64,000 nt of DNA from Bacteroides caecimuris (lineage in GTDB: Bacteria; Bacteroidota; Bacteroidia; Bacteroidales; Bacteroidaceae), in NCBI RefSeq assembly GCF_001688725.2, contig NZ_CP015401.2:4286001-4350000 (forward strand), given 5' to 3'. Of this stretch, positions 54,833-64,000 are shown piece by piece. A program made the translations under genes and the position numbers. The notes beneath the pieces are model-generated. The model was not told the origin of the DNA. It worked only from the letters and a program-made list of their open reading frames with translations, and made no database searches. Within the stretch, counting starts at the first letter, position 1. Every line of letters starts with the position of its first letter.

Positions 54833-56536
54833 TTACAAACGATAATTTACGATTTCACCGTCAACAATCAATTTACCATGTTTCTTTGTCTTTTTAGCGG
54901 AAGCAGGAATACAAACAATAGTTACGGCATTGTCCGGGTTCAGGATAATGCTTGTTTCGCCGGTACAATTTTTCTTTATGTATTTTTTGGATACCAGATC
55001 GTACAAGTCCGTCGGTTCCGTAAAGTGTTGATTCAAAGTTACCTCTTTGGCTTCAAAATAAGGATTGAATAAAAGATAAGTAGGATATTTTCTTGTGGAA
55101 TAAAAGTCTGTGACATTACAATCCAATTGAAGAATACATTCCACATTAGTAGTATCTACAATAGAGGCTAGCATACCCACCCAGGCCGAGCCATACAAGC
55201 AAATATCTGTAGCTGAAGACATGGTTTTTACTTGATCCCCAATAGCATAGGGACCCTCATCGGACAATAATCCCTGGAACGGTTCAAAGTGATTGCCATG
55301 ATACAAGTCCTTCCTCAATCCTTCATAACAAATGACGTGTTGAGGATCACCTTCCCAGATAGAACTCGACTGACGGTTGCGGGGGTGCTCGTCTGCATAA
55401 AATAAGCGGCAGGCGTTTGCCAGGTTCAGCATCCACTTGCCTATTGTGGAAGCATAAGCCGGATTGTATTTTACAATTGGAACAAGTGCGGCAGCTTGTG
55501 AAAAGGTGTTCATGGCAAAAGCATATTGTTCATCCTTTTTTTGTCCTACCAATCCGTGTACGTCATATTTGTTCCAACGCTCACACATCACTCCCCATCC
55601 GTCACGGTCTGAATTATCACCGTCGAAGCACCAGTTCAGCATTTTCAGCTCATCATAAGCAGTTCCAAGTTCCGCATTCATGCGCACTGCCAGATAAGCT
55701 CCATAGGGCATCATTATCTCATAGAAAGTTCCTTCTTTTTCGGGACGGTTCTGCAAAAATGTCATGCATTGGTGTGTAGCATTCAGATATTTTTTATCTC
55801 CGTATTTAATCCAGGAGATGTATTGCAACCAAGCAAGTCCTGCGGCTGCATCCGGTTCACGCCATACTTTATTATAGTACCCTTTACGGCTCTTAAAGTT
55901 GAAGGCGGTGAAGTTGAAGTCCGGATATTCTCTACCTTCACTTAAGTCCTGGATAGCAGCATACCAATTGTCGATAGTGATCTTCATCGGTTCCTGCATC
56001 TCTGTTTTTTGAGGATATAAATCTACCAGCATCGAGTAAGCCATTGCCGGCCATATCTCATACCAGAAACTTTCTCCGGCTTTCCTGTCGAGTCCGTTCA
56101 ATATAAGATTGGTTCCATTCTTCTTGTTGAAGAATTGCCGTATCATTGATACATAATCTTTTCCGTCATCATTGCTTTTGTCTACTCCTATCAGACTTGC
56201 ACTAATGAGTGAGCCCATAGTGGGAAGAGATTCATAAGAATTTCCTCCTAACCGTCTTTTATCTACGTAGCTTGGAAGTCCGAAAGTGCGGAATGGAAAG
56301 TTTATTTGCGAATCGTCCCACCAGATAAGAGGTAAGTTTTGTCCTTTGGCGTTGAAATCGTAAAATAGTCTGTCCTGTTTCGTGGCTATATCTTTCCAGT
56401 TTTTCATTTTATAGGGGAAAGGTATATTGGGCATATACTGTACTAAGCGGATCTCTTTTTGTTCTATCGGCTTTTGTGCCGGCAGGTTGTTGAGAAAGAA
56501 AAAACCTGCTGCGAGAAATAATAATGTCTTTTTCAT
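54833..56536 (-). CDS. Secreted protein B of unknown family, paralogue of 61260-62993
   Basis: 567 aa with a signal peptide ending near LPAQK and no lipobox, so it is probably periplasmic. The body is rich in aromatic helices and has the look of an (alpha/alpha)-toroid enzyme: LPLIWWDDS, IGVDKSNDDGKDYVSMIRQFF, CFDGDNSDRDGWGVMCERWNKYDV, KWMLNLANACRLFY, YEGLRKD and a C-terminal beta part LDCNVTDFYSTRKYPTYLLFNPY. All these blocks recur in the product of 61260-62993. I do not recognise the family. Location in a SusC/SusD locus with no known carbohydrate enzyme makes a glycoside hydrolase or lyase role likely (inference). A terminator separates it from SusD upstream. Confidence 0.7.
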   Translation of the reverse strand: MKKTLLFLAAGFFFLNNLPAQKPIEQKEIRLVQYMPNIPFPYKMKNWKDIATKQDRLFYDFNAKGQNLPLIWWDDSQINFPFRTFGLPSYVDKRRLGGNSYESLPTMGSLISASLIGVDKSNDDGKDYVSMIRQFFNKKNGTNLILNGLDRKAGESFWYEIWPAMAYSMLVDLYPQKTEMQEPMKITIDNWYAAIQDLSEGREYPDFNFTAFNFKSRKGYYNKVWREPDAAAGLAWLQYISWIKYGDKKYLNATHQCMTFLQNRPEKEGTFYEIMMPYGAYLAVRMNAELGTAYDELKMLNWCFDGDNSDRDGWGVMCERWNKYDVHGLVGQKKDEQYAFAMNTFSQAAALVPIVKYNPAYASTIGKWMLNLANACRLFYADEHPRNRQSSSIWEGDPQHVICYEGLRKDLYHGNHFEPFQGLLSDEGPYAIGDQVKTMSSATDICLYGSAWVGMLASIVDTTNVECILQLDCNVTDFYSTRKYPTYLLFNPYFEAKEVTLNQHFTEPTDLYDLVSKKYIKKNCTGETSIILNPDNAVTIVCIPASAKKTKKHGKLIVDGEIVNYRL

Positions 56537-56550
56537 GGTCAGTTGGTTGT

Positions 56551-56579
56551 TAAAAAAGGGCGGATTATAAAATCCGCCC
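56551..56579 (-). terminator. Terminator or attenuator between SusD and protein B genes
   Basis: A 9-bp GC-rich stem (GGGCGGATT, 56558-56566, with AATCCGCCC, 56571-56579) and a 4-base loop is followed on the minus strand by a run of six T. It falls inside the operon, 17 bases after the SusD stop. Confidence 0.8.
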
Positions 56580-56595
56580 CCTCATTTTATTCATA

Positions 56596-58149
56596 TTAAA
56601 AACCCGGATTTTGGGAAAGAATATTGTTGCTCTTATCCCTTTCACCTTGCGGTATCGGAAACAGATAATCTCTGTCGTCTCTAAAATTGGCACCTTTCGA
56701 TGTATTATATTTGGTTGCATAAGCACGCATAACGGTTCCGAAACGTTTTTGTCTCATCAGGTCATCCCGTCTCCATCCTTCCATTGCCAATTCACAACGA
56801 CGTTCCTTCCAGATGATTTCTTTCAGACGCTCTTGGTCGGTTTCTGTTATGTCGGGCAGTGTATTAGTTGTTGTAGCAGGGATATACGCCTGTTGATCTC
56901 TTCTCGGATCTATCGGATTAGTTTTGCGGGCTCTTTCTCTTACATCATTCAGGTAAGGAAGTGCAAGCCCTGGTTTTCCGTTTTCGTTTAATACTTCGGC
57001 ATACATCAAGAGAACATCGGAATAACGGATCAAACGAATGTTGTAACTAATCATCCAGACGTCGAAACCAGTTTTTTCTACTGCTGGCACAGTCATCTTG
57101 TAATCATGATAACCGCTTGGAGATTCAGCGTTGTCTTGCGCTTCAGTATCACCTTTATATCTGTCACCAGTTTGTGTGAATACATAAGTAATACGCGGGT
57201 CATCTGCATCAAAGGCATCATAGAGGTCTTGGGTCGGTACATGAAATCCATATCCCTGATAACCGGAGATGCGTCTGCTTGTGAAGAAGTGGGGAACATT
57301 GGTACCTGTGGCAATGTTTTTATCATATACTTTGTTGGCAATCTCAAATACTGATTCCGAACTGTTTTCATATTCAGTGCGCCAGTTCATGCCGTAATCA
57401 CTCAACAATGTATAGTCTTTGTCCACTTCAATAATATCATGAAGTACCGTTTCGGCAGAGATAAAATCACCTTTGAACATGTATGTTTTAGCAAGCATTG
57501 TTTTTGCAAAGCCGCGTGTTGCACGATAAGCATCATCTTCAGAGTAATCTCCTTTTGCAGGAAGTGCGGAGGCATCAGTTAAATCATTCACAATACATTC
57601 ATATACCTTCTCCAATGGGGAGCGGGGTATTTGCAGTATTTCAGCGGGTTGCATCGGCGTAGTGATTAGAGGCACTTCTCCGAATGTAGTGACCAGACAA
57701 TAATATCCGAATGCTCTCAATGCTTTTGCCTCGTTTGCATAACGTTTCAATAGTTCTTCGTTTCCTATTGCATCAGGAGCATAATAAATCACATCGTTAC
57801 AGCGATTGATTAATCTGTACAGAATCTCCCAACGACGTCCTACTTCACCATTGGTTGTGTAGATTGTAAAGTCGGACAAGTCGCGTACTTCGGCACGGTC
57901 ACCGTCATTTCCTCCTCCTTTTAGAGCATCATCCGTACTGCAATCACCTACAAAATAATGATTTAATGCATATTCATTCCAAGTTGTACGTAATTGAAGA
58001 TAAGCTCCAGTCAAGGCTTGTTCAATATCGCTTTCCTTCTGATAATAATTATCGCTTGTGGTTTTACCATAACTTGGTTCGTCGAGAGAGCAGCTATACA
58101 ACCCCACTCCGGCAAGAGCCCAGCATATTATAAATAATATTTTTCTCAT
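56596..58149 (-). CDS. SusD-like outer-membrane lipoprotein
   Basis: 517 aa. Lipobox GLYSCSLDEPSYGKT. The SusD landmarks are present: EQALTGAYLQLRT, YANEAKALRAFGYYCLVTTFGEVPLI, RYSDVLLMYAEVLNENGKP, LPYLNDVRERARKT, WKERRCELAMEGWRRDDLMR and the C-terminal YLFPIPQGE. It partners the SusC protein encoded 24 bases upstream and binds ligand at the surface. Confidence 0.97.
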   Translation of the reverse strand: MRKILFIICWALAGVGLYSCSLDEPSYGKTTSDNYYQKESDIEQALTGAYLQLRTTWNEYALNHYFVGDCSTDDALKGGGNDGDRAEVRDLSDFTIYTTNGEVGRRWEILYRLINRCNDVIYYAPDAIGNEELLKRYANEAKALRAFGYYCLVTTFGEVPLITTPMQPAEILQIPRSPLEKVYECIVNDLTDASALPAKGDYSEDDAYRATRGFAKTMLAKTYMFKGDFISAETVLHDIIEVDKDYTLLSDYGMNWRTEYENSSESVFEIANKVYDKNIATGTNVPHFFTSRRISGYQGYGFHVPTQDLYDAFDADDPRITYVFTQTGDRYKGDTEAQDNAESPSGYHDYKMTVPAVEKTGFDVWMISYNIRLIRYSDVLLMYAEVLNENGKPGLALPYLNDVRERARKTNPIDPRRDQQAYIPATTTNTLPDITETDQERLKEIIWKERRCELAMEGWRRDDLMRQKRFGTVMRAYATKYNTSKGANFRDDRDYLFPIPQGERDKSNNILSQNPGF

Positions 58150-58173
58150 AATGTAATGTCTTTTTAGCTAGAT

Positions 58174-61100
58174 TTAAAATTGCAAATTAACTCCAAAAGT
58201 GAATGTACGTGAAGACGGATAACGTGTAGTATCCACTCCCATATCCAATGGGTTATTGATACCCAGTTCCGGATCAAGTCCGGAATAACCGGTTAAAGTA
58301 AATATATTCTGACCGCTCACATAGAATCTACAACTTGAAAACAGTTTGCTCTTCTGGCAAATGTGACTCGGCAGTGTATAACCTATTTGCATATTCTGCA
58401 AACGCAGATAAGAACCGTTCTCCACATAGAAAGAAGAACCTCTCATATTATTGTTAGAGTCAGAGTTGGTTATGCGTGGATATACAGCATCCAAATCCCC
58501 GTCTTTTGTCCATGCTTTTGTGTAAGCATCCGCCAACGCATTCTGGCGTCCTGCTGAAGCAAGGCTTCCTTTAGCGATGTTCCAGATGTCATTTCCAATA
58601 GTTCCCTGGAATGCCATACTTACATCAAAGTTCTTATAACTGAATCCTAAGTTGAAACCATAAATGAGGTCCGGATTAGGATCACCGATAAAAGTACGGT
58701 CATCATCATCATTCAATTCGCCTGATTCTCCTAATTTGGCAAACTTAAAATCACCCGGTTGTGCATTAGGCTGAATCTTGGTACCATTCTTATCCACATA
58801 ATTGTCTATCTCTTCCTGATTCTGGAATATTCCTATTTGTTTGTACCCCCAGAAACGTCCGATAGGACCTCCTACATATGTACGGCTGGTATTCCCACTC
58901 AAATATTCCGATGTAAGTTTGGTTACCTCTGTCTTATAAGTAGACATGTTCAGCCCTACATTGTAATTAAAGTCTTTTCCTATCTGGTTACGGTAGTTGA
59001 CTACTATTTCAAAACCGGTATTCTTCAAGTCTCCCGCATTGAAGAAGGGGCTGTTAGGGAAGGCGCCAAAAGAAGGAATAGGCATATTCAGCAACATGTC
59101 ACTTGTTTTCTTTACATAAAAGTCCATGCTTACATCAAGGCTGTTTTTAAAGAAAGACATATCTAAACCGACATTGGTTTGTTGGCTGGTTTCCCATTTA
59201 ATATCTGCATTTCCCACATAAGTCGGAACGTAACCTTGTGAGTACCCGTTTCCAAAGTACCATTGATTTTCATTATTGGTACCAATCAACGTAAGAGGTG
59301 CGTCTCTGTCGATTCGTTGGTTACCATTCTGTCCCCAACCTACACGCAGTTTTAAATTGGAAATTGTATTTTCAATGTTCAGGTTCTTAAAGAATTCTTC
59401 ATTGCTCACTCTCCAACCTAATGAAACTGATGGGAAATAGCCCCAACGGTTACGTTTGGCAAATCTTGAAGAACCGTCGGCACGGAAATTGACTGTAGCA
59501 AGGTATCTGTCATCATATACATAGTTGATACGTCCCAGGTACGACAACATAGAAGATGTTTCTTTACCTCCCGAGGTGTTATCTCCGGCTGTTTGTGCAT
59601 CAAGTATCTGATAGATTTCATCGTTACCTAAAGCCTTTCTCTTAAATGCATTAATGCCTTCGCTGCTGTTCTTCTCATAAGTCATGGCAACCATTGCATC
59701 CAATTTATGCCTGCCTATTGTCGTGTTGTAATTAAGGCGTTGTTCCACCTGATAGTTAGAAGTAACAGCGCTATTATTATTCAATTGAGTTTCTTTATTA
59801 TATTTACTTTCCTGATTCGCTAAGTTATCTTCCGAAAAAGTAGACGAATAGACAGGGCGGAAATCCTTGAAAGTATCATGGTATCTTTCGAAACTATACT
59901 GTACCCGATAGCTCAATCCTTTATACAATTTGATTTGGGCAAACACATTACCAAATACATTGAATATGTCATTGTATCTATTAGGAAGTTCGAGCATGGC
60001 TACCGGATTAGGGTCGTAAGACCACTCGGTAGGCGCATATTTGTTATATTCGTAATTTTCAGAAGACGGATCTACCAACGGGCTGATAACAGGGGTAAAA
60101 GGATCAGCTTTTTGAATGAAATCGAATGAAGGAATTGCTCCTGCGTCACGTTTTCTTATCTTTGCCAGATTGACATTGGCGCCAACAGTGATAAATTTGT
60201 TGATATCATATTCAAGATTCGCTTTAAGTGAAAGTCTCTTGAATTCAGTAGTGATGATTGCACCCTGATCGTCTACATATCCTAAACTTAAAGAAGATCT
60301 CGAATTATCTGTCCCCTTACGGATGCTTAGATTATAGTTCTGGTTGAAAGCTGTACGGGTTACTTCATTCCACCAGTTGGTATTATAGCCTTTCTGATAC
60401 TGATTGGTAAACTTATCCTTCATTGAGTTTTGAAAGCTTGCATCGTTTTCATACGCTTTCATGATGAAGTTGTAGTATTGGTCGCTGTTCATCATGTTCA
60501 ATGCTTTATAACTGTTTTTTACACCTACATAAGCATCCAATGTTACAGTCGTTTCACCTTTCACCCCTCCCTTGGTAGTAATGAGGATTACTCCATTAGA
60601 ACCTCTCGAACCATAGATAGCGCAGGCTGAAGCATCTTTTAATACTTCCATACGTTCAATATCAGATGGATTCAGGCTGCTGATGTTATCCATGAACTGT
60701 CCATCAACTACGTACAATGGATTGTTGTCATTGACGGTCCCTAAACCTCTCACGCGGATCACTGCATCCGATCCCGGCTGGCCGGAACTGGCGGCAACAA
60801 ATACGCCGGCTGCCTTACCTGTAAGTAGTTCGGATGCGTTGGACACTGCATAGTTCTTAATATCCTTACTACTTATAGAAGCCAAAGCACCGGTAAGGTC
60901 ACTCTTTCTTTGAGTACCGTAACCAATCACTACAACCTCATCCAATTTATTATCGGACACTAGATTTACATTGTACGTTCCGCTATTTGTTACGTTTACA
61001 ATTTCAGTTTTAAAACCTACATACGAGAATGAAACTTTATTTGACGATACTTTTAATGTATATCTACCGTCAAAATCAGTGATAGTACCATTGGTCGTTC

Positions 61101-61242
61101 CCACTTCAAGAACAGAAACTCCAATTAAAGCCTCTCCGGTATTACTGTCGTATACCACACCCGAAATACTCTTGGTTTGCTGTGCAAAGACATTTGTGCA
61201 AACAGCAAGAATAAGAATGAATAATAATAAATGCTTACTCAT
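58174..61242 (-). CDS. SusC-like TonB-dependent outer-membrane transporter
   Basis: 1022 aa. Signal peptide (ending NVFAQQ), carboxypeptidase-like regulatory domain (SGVVYDSNTGEALIGVSV), TonB box DEVVVIGYGTQRKSDLTGA, plug with MEVLKDASACAIYGSRGSNGVILI, and a barrel ending in phenylalanine (GVNLQF). In contrast to the SusC at 26426 it has no STN domain, which fits control by the hybrid two-component protein at 50761 instead of a sigma/anti-sigma pair. It lies 17 bases after the gene for protein A. Confidence 0.97.
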   Translation of the reverse strand: MSKHLLLFILILAVCTNVFAQQTKSISGVVYDSNTGEALIGVSVLEVGTTNGTITDFDGRYTLKVSSNKVSFSYVGFKTEIVNVTNSGTYNVNLVSDNKLDEVVVIGYGTQRKSDLTGALASISSKDIKNYAVSNASELLTGKAAGVFVAASSGQPGSDAVIRVRGLGTVNDNNPLYVVDGQFMDNISSLNPSDIERMEVLKDASACAIYGSRGSNGVILITTKGGVKGETTVTLDAYVGVKNSYKALNMMNSDQYYNFIMKAYENDASFQNSMKDKFTNQYQKGYNTNWWNEVTRTAFNQNYNLSIRKGTDNSRSSLSLGYVDDQGAIITTEFKRLSLKANLEYDINKFITVGANVNLAKIRKRDAGAIPSFDFIQKADPFTPVISPLVDPSSENYEYNKYAPTEWSYDPNPVAMLELPNRYNDIFNVFGNVFAQIKLYKGLSYRVQYSFERYHDTFKDFRPVYSSTFSEDNLANQESKYNKETQLNNNSAVTSNYQVEQRLNYNTTIGRHKLDAMVAMTYEKNSSEGINAFKRKALGNDEIYQILDAQTAGDNTSGGKETSSMLSYLGRINYVYDDRYLATVNFRADGSSRFAKRNRWGYFPSVSLGWRVSNEEFFKNLNIENTISNLKLRVGWGQNGNQRIDRDAPLTLIGTNNENQWYFGNGYSQGYVPTYVGNADIKWETSQQTNVGLDMSFFKNSLDVSMDFYVKKTSDMLLNMPIPSFGAFPNSPFFNAGDLKNTGFEIVVNYRNQIGKDFNYNVGLNMSTYKTEVTKLTSEYLSGNTSRTYVGGPIGRFWGYKQIGIFQNQEEIDNYVDKNGTKIQPNAQPGDFKFAKLGESGELNDDDDRTFIGDPNPDLIYGFNLGFSYKNFDVSMAFQGTIGNDIWNIAKGSLASAGRQNALADAYTKAWTKDGDLDAVYPRITNSDSNNNMRGSSFYVENGSYLRLQNMQIGYTLPSHICQKSKLFSSCRFYVSGQNIFTLTGYSGLDPELGINNPLDMGVDTTRYPSSRTFTFGVNLQF

Positions 61243-61259
61243 AGTTTATACACTTAGAT

Positions 61260-62993
61260 TTAATTATATGAAATGATATTTTGTTTATTCGCAATAATCT
61301 TACCATCTTTCAGTTCTAATTCTGTTCCGGCGGGAAGTTCCACAATTACTCTTGCGTCATTGGCCGGGATCTCAACGGAACCATTTGTCTTTATATTTTT
61401 TGCTATATATTCTTTGGCAACAATATCAAACAAATCGCATGGTTGGGTAGCTTGATAAGTAATGGTTTTGGTCTCTTTATGAGGGTTATAATAGAGATAG
61501 ACCGGATAAGGTTTCTCTGTATAGAAGTCTGTGACATTGCAATCCAGTCGGAGAATACCCTCCACATTCGTTTGACAAACAATGGCCCCCAAAATACCAA
61601 CAGGGGAAGAACTGTAAACACTGAACATGCTTTCCGTTGGATTACCTTTTATCCATTTGGGACCATCGCCGATTGCAACCGGACTAACCCCTTTTAATGA
61701 TGCTTTTCCATAGTCATCCGTTTTTCGTAAACCTTCATAAGAAACATTGTCATAAGTAATGTCCTTCAATTCAGGAGCCCATTGATGTGTTTCATCTATT
61801 TCCCCCGGATAGAACAAACGACATGCACTTGCATTGTTCAACATCCACTTGCCGATAGCTTTTGCATATTGAGGCTGATATTTCACCATCGGAATGAAAG
61901 GCCAGGCGGGTTTGATACTGTTCATAAGGAATGCATATCCTCCGCCGTCTGTGATACTTCCTTGCAGACCGCTTACATCATAGTCACCCCATTTTCCTAC
62001 AATAATTCCCCAACCGGTTCTTCCTGTAGGGCTTTTACATCCGTCAAATACCCAATCAAGAAGTTTGGCTACATCATAGTTGGCTCCTTCTACTGCATTC
62101 AAATAGGCTGCCGTATAAACTCCGAGTGGTAAAAGGGCCTCGTAAAAACGGCTTTCTTTTTGGGCAAGCAGGGCTTCGATGGCACTTTTACTATGTTGCA
62201 GATAACGTGGATCACCAAACTTATGATAAGCACACAACAATACATAGGCATGCCCACCGGCGGCGTCTTGTTGCAATGGAATATTATTAACCATTCCTTT
62301 CATTTGTGCATAGTCAAAATAAGAATAGTCGTAGTTTCCATTCAATACAGAATCTGCTTTAACAAACTGCTCCGCAATACTTTTTTGTATCTTCTCTGCC
62401 CCGTCTACATTGGGGAAAACATCGCAAATAGCATAATATAAGGCATTGGGTAATACATCATACCACCAGTCACGGCCATAGCCTCCTCCTAAAAGGGCTA
62501 CTGACGGAGTCGTATTGTTCATGACTATATTCCAGCCGTTATCAGAATTGAAATAATTCTGCACCATTTTTACATAGTTATATCCGTCTTGATTCGTCTT
62601 GTCAATCCCTACAAGGCCGGCACCAAGAATAGCAGCCAATGAGTTCAGACTTTCATGGAACTCTCCGTTATTGGCATTCTTTCCCTGACGAATATCTTTA
62701 ATGGCAGTATATAAGCCAAATGTAGTCTGGTCCATATTTCTGCGGGCGTCATCTAACCAGATTAATGGTCCGACTTCACTTTTATTATTCCAGTCAAAAA
62801 TAAACTGGTCATACTTTTGGGCTTTTTGCTTCCAGTCCAGCATTTTATAAGTTTCAGGCATATCAGGCATAGAGTCTACCCTATGGATGGAAACCTGCTT
62901 TACCTTTTCACCAAAGTTATTTCCGTTGCCCGAGCAAGATGCCAAGAAACAAACGGTCATAAGTACAAAAACACCTTTACTTGTCATTTTCAT
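61260..62993 (-). CDS. Secreted lipoprotein A of unknown family, paralogue of 54833-56536
   Basis: 577 aa from the ATG at 62993 (another ATG at 62987; the open frame begins at a TTG at 62999). The leader ends in a lipobox, CFLASCSGNGNN, so the protein is anchored in a membrane, probably on the surface. Shared blocks with protein B include GPLIWLDDA, VGIDKTNQDGYNYVKMVQNYF, VFDGCKSPTGRTGWG, KWMLNNASACRLFY, YEGLRKTDDYG and LDCNVTDFYTEKPYPVYLYYNP. The family is unknown to me. It overlaps the end of the transporter gene by 17 bases, suggesting coupled translation. Putative surface hydrolase or lyase (inference). Confidence 0.72.
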   Translation of the reverse strand: MKMTSKGVFVLMTVCFLASCSGNGNNFGEKVKQVSIHRVDSMPDMPETYKMLDWKQKAQKYDQFIFDWNNKSEVGPLIWLDDARRNMDQTTFGLYTAIKDIRQGKNANNGEFHESLNSLAAILGAGLVGIDKTNQDGYNYVKMVQNYFNSDNGWNIVMNNTTPSVALLGGGYGRDWWYDVLPNALYYAICDVFPNVDGAEKIQKSIAEQFVKADSVLNGNYDYSYFDYAQMKGMVNNIPLQQDAAGGHAYVLLCAYHKFGDPRYLQHSKSAIEALLAQKESRFYEALLPLGVYTAAYLNAVEGANYDVAKLLDWVFDGCKSPTGRTGWGIIVGKWGDYDVSGLQGSITDGGGYAFLMNSIKPAWPFIPMVKYQPQYAKAIGKWMLNNASACRLFYPGEIDETHQWAPELKDITYDNVSYEGLRKTDDYGKASLKGVSPVAIGDGPKWIKGNPTESMFSVYSSSPVGILGAIVCQTNVEGILRLDCNVTDFYTEKPYPVYLYYNPHKETKTITYQATQPCDLFDIVAKEYIAKNIKTNGSVEIPANDARVIVELPAGTELELKDGKIIANKQNIISYN

Positions 62994-64000
62994 GTTCAAT
63001 AGTATCAGTTTGATTAGTAATATTCTTAGCCAAAGGATATGCCGCTAATTGTAATCCGGCAACAATCACCAGCGCATATTTCAATGCAAAATCCTGCGAT
63101 ACACAATAAGCAAGGAAGATAAACAGTAGTAAACCGAAAGCTCTTCCAAGGAAAAGGCCGAACTCATGACTTAGGATATATGCATATTCGTTTCTATTCT
63201 CAATCTTTGCAACTGCATCAATTGTTCTCATCATAATGGGGAAGTAAGCCAGGTCGAACAAAGGCTGGAATATCACTTTGCAAAGGACGAAAAGGATCAC
63301 TCCCGTAGCAGAGAAGAGAATACCGTTGAATAGTGTACCGACAAAGAATACGATTAGTCCTCCTACAAATATTTTCAAACGGTCTTGCGGGCGGGCCATA
63401 CGTCCTAATACATACACCAGGACAGCGGTCAATGCTCCGCTAACTCCCTGAATCAATCCTAACGCTCCTTCATCTCCTACCAGCTTCAATACCAATATAG
63501 CCGGTGCCGTTACTAAAAAACCTTGAACCATTCCTTTCAATCCGGCTAGCCACAGCATCTTTTTCCAAAGTATGTTGAAGCGGAAATAGAGGAAGTTCGT
63601 TTCTTTGGGGTTCTCGAATTTACCTTTCCACAGTGTCATGCAGGCGATAACGGTAATGACTACTGCTGCCATCGTAACTACACAGTAAGAGGTATTGATA
63701 TTGAAGAGGAATCCGAAAACTTCTTTTCCATCTATCTGGCTGATAAATGCGCCTATAATTAAAGGAACACCGATGGAGGTAATAGAAAAGAAGAAAGACT
63801 CTAATCCGAAGAAATAGTTACGGCTGTTGTCGTTGGTATTATAGAGAGCCAGCAGGTATCGGTTGGTCCAGAAGAAACCAGAAGCTGCTCCCATTAAAAA
63901 GCCGGCCAGACCAAGTTCGACGAAGCCAAGTGACTTGATAGTCATCATACCGAACATGGAAATGCCACTTACCAGGATTCCTGCCGAATAAAGTGTCTTC
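62977..64000 (-). CDS. MFS transporter (N-terminal part outside the window)
   Basis: At least 341 codons are open to the window edge, since the frame continues upstream of the Met at 63957. Repeated hydrophobic segments are seen (GFVELGLAGFLMGAASGFF, ITSIGVPLIIGAFIS, LKIFVGGLIVFFVGTLFNGILF, VVIVAGLQLAAY-like), consistent with the last eight or nine helices of a 12-helix major facilitator. The product would carry the mono- or oligosaccharide released in the periplasm across the inner membrane. Its gene overlaps that of lipoprotein A, so it is part of the same locus. Confidence 0.85.
   Translation of the reverse strand, partial: KTLYSAGILVSGISMFGMMTIKSLGFVELGLAGFLMGAASGFFWTNRYLLALYNTNDNSRNYFFGLESFFFSITSIGVPLIIGAFISQIDGKEVFGFLFNINTSYCVVTMAAVVITVIACMTLWKGKFENPKETNFLYFRFNILWKKMLWLAGLKGMVQGFLVTAPAILVLKLVGDEGALGLIQGVSGALTAVLVYVLGRMARPQDRLKIFVGGLIVFFVGTLFNGILFSATGVILFVLCKVIFQPLFDLAYFPIMMRTIDAVAKIENRNEYAYILSHEFGLFLGRAFGLLLFIFLAYCVSQDFALKYALVIVAGLQLAAYPLAKNITNQTDTIEHENDK

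Noticed and set aside
1..64000. tRNA or rRNA genes
   Set aside because: I looked for TPsiC-like GGTTCGAATC sequences and rRNA core motifs and saw none that could be folded into a tRNA.

Overview
The window is a stretch of a Bacteroides chromosome (phylum Bacteroidota, human-gut type). The evidence is the density of SusC/SusD outer-membrane nutrient systems, hybrid two-component sensors, an ECF sigma/FecR pair, lipoproteins with Bacteroidales-type lipoboxes, promoters of the TTTG-N19/20-TAnnTTTG type, and the near absence of Shine-Dalgarno sequences. I cannot fix the species from sequence alone.

Left part (1-12.9 kb): the tail of an unidentified gene and a Calx-beta-like surface lipoprotein converge on a two-gene operon of large zinc-metalloprotease-like proteins (3967-6558 active-looking, 1472-3970 with a destroyed zinc site). 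Next come a deletion scar holding fragments of a BTAD-type regulator and an alkaline phosphatase (6692-7359), a DMT exporter, an AAA-like ATPase fused to a PD-(D/E)XK nuclease domain, and a GH78 alpha-L-rhamnosidase.

Housekeeping block (13.5-24.5 kb): leuS, a YitT-family membrane protein, the dITP/XTP pyrophosphatase, an OmpA lipoprotein, nadA, a SpoU methyltransferase, a DUF4294 protein and a helix-hairpin-helix outer-membrane protein. Around the SpoU gene the 9-mer TGTTNATAA is very strongly concentrated, which resembles a DnaA-box cluster. A MITE-like element and several hairpins lie here too.

Sus-like operon 1 (24.5-38.2 kb): ECF sigma, FecR anti-sigma, STN-containing SusC, SusD, DUF4843 and PKD-like lipoproteins, and again an active-looking metalloprotease followed by a zinc-site-dead paralogue. 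No carbohydrate-active enzyme is present, so a protein or peptide substrate is more likely than a glycan.

Middle (38.2-50.6 kb): a radical SAM protein, a 22-bp phased palindrome array, a DUF4143 ATPase set inside the 3' end of a heavily decayed hybrid two-component gene, a sialate O-acetylesterase, a second copy of the ATPase/nuclease gene, a SulP anion transporter, rubrerythrin, a second MITE copy and a bactofilin.

Sus-like operon 2 (50.7-64 kb, all minus strand): MFS transporter (cut by the window edge), secreted protein A (lipoprotein), SusC, SusD, a terminator, secreted protein B (paralogue of A, periplasmic type), and an intact hybrid two-component sensor/regulator. A and B belong to no family I can name and are the only candidate enzymes, so this looks like a utilisation locus with an unassigned hydrolase or lyase family.

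All positions and match counts were read by hand; no search or alignment program was run.
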